From: an uncultured Clostridium sp.
GTDB lineage: Bacteria > Bacillota > Clostridia > Lachnospirales > Lachnospiraceae
Assembly (NCBI GenBank): GCA_900547035.1
Contig: URFM01000094.1
Location: 1-6,271, forward strand
Direction of reading: 5' to 3'
Length of the DNA stretch: 6,271 nt
The notes below the pieces were generated by a model that searched no databases, was not told the DNA's origin, and was given only the letters and a program-made list of their open reading frames with translations. The translations under genes and the position numbers were made by a program. Below are positions 6,243 through 6,271 of the stretch, in pieces. Every line of letters begins with the position of its first letter. Within the stretch, counting starts at the first letter, position 1.

Positions 6243-6271
6243 CTTCTTTTCAACTTTTCCGTCAAAATAAA

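Noticed and set aside
1..6271. CRISPR array, tRNA, rRNA, riboswitch or defence system
   Set aside because: No regularly spaced repeats, cloverleaf, ribosomal RNA signature or nuclease/helicase-type gene was seen on either strand.

Overview
The window looks like chromosomal DNA of a gut-type Clostridia, most likely Lachnospiraceae. The reasons are purine-rich Shine-Dalgarno sites (AGAAGGAGG, GGGGGAG), GTG/ATG starts, tightly packed same-strand genes, and a large serine recombinase of the TnpX/TndX type with a C-terminal DUF4368-like end. This assignment rests on protein style and gene organisation, not on a search.

Positions 1-214 are upstream sequence. They hold a 14-bp perfect palindrome near the left edge and an extended -10 promoter (TGgTATAAT) ahead of a strong ribosome binding site. 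From 215 a plus-strand gene string runs to 4541: an intact LysR-type regulator (215-1147); a MocR-type GntR/aminotransferase regulator that overlaps it and is broken (1125 to about 2413); a broken major facilitator transporter remnant (about 2413-3261); an intact DUF3100-like multi-spanning membrane protein (3288-4085, possibly from 3261); and a small 150-residue membrane protein (4089-4541). Convergent to these, on the minus strand, is a large serine recombinase (4620-6242, frame open to the right edge).

The main result is that the middle of this former operon has been cut up while its ends stay intact. An out-of-frame deletion in the MocR gene, probably between two copies of an ~11-nt GGACCGGAAAA sequence, removed the stretch that carries the PLP-binding lysine. 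A second deletion joined the last codons of the MocR gene to the transporter at the start of its fifth membrane helix. An in-frame TAA then splits the rest of the transporter in its central loop. The two last membrane genes look complete and may form a two-subunit transporter; their substrate cannot be read from the sequence.

The right third is the end of a mobile element. The recombinase keeps its arginine motif, recombinase domain, zinc ribbon, coiled coil and DUF4368-like end. However, the usual N-terminal YxRxS block with the nucleophilic serine is absent where it should be, so this copy may be inactive. The 78-bp gap between the convergent genes holds two hairpins. One has an A-tract but no matching T-tract on the plus strand, which suggests either a minus-strand terminator or the point where the element was inserted. 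I found no CRISPR array, tRNA, rRNA or phage structural gene.
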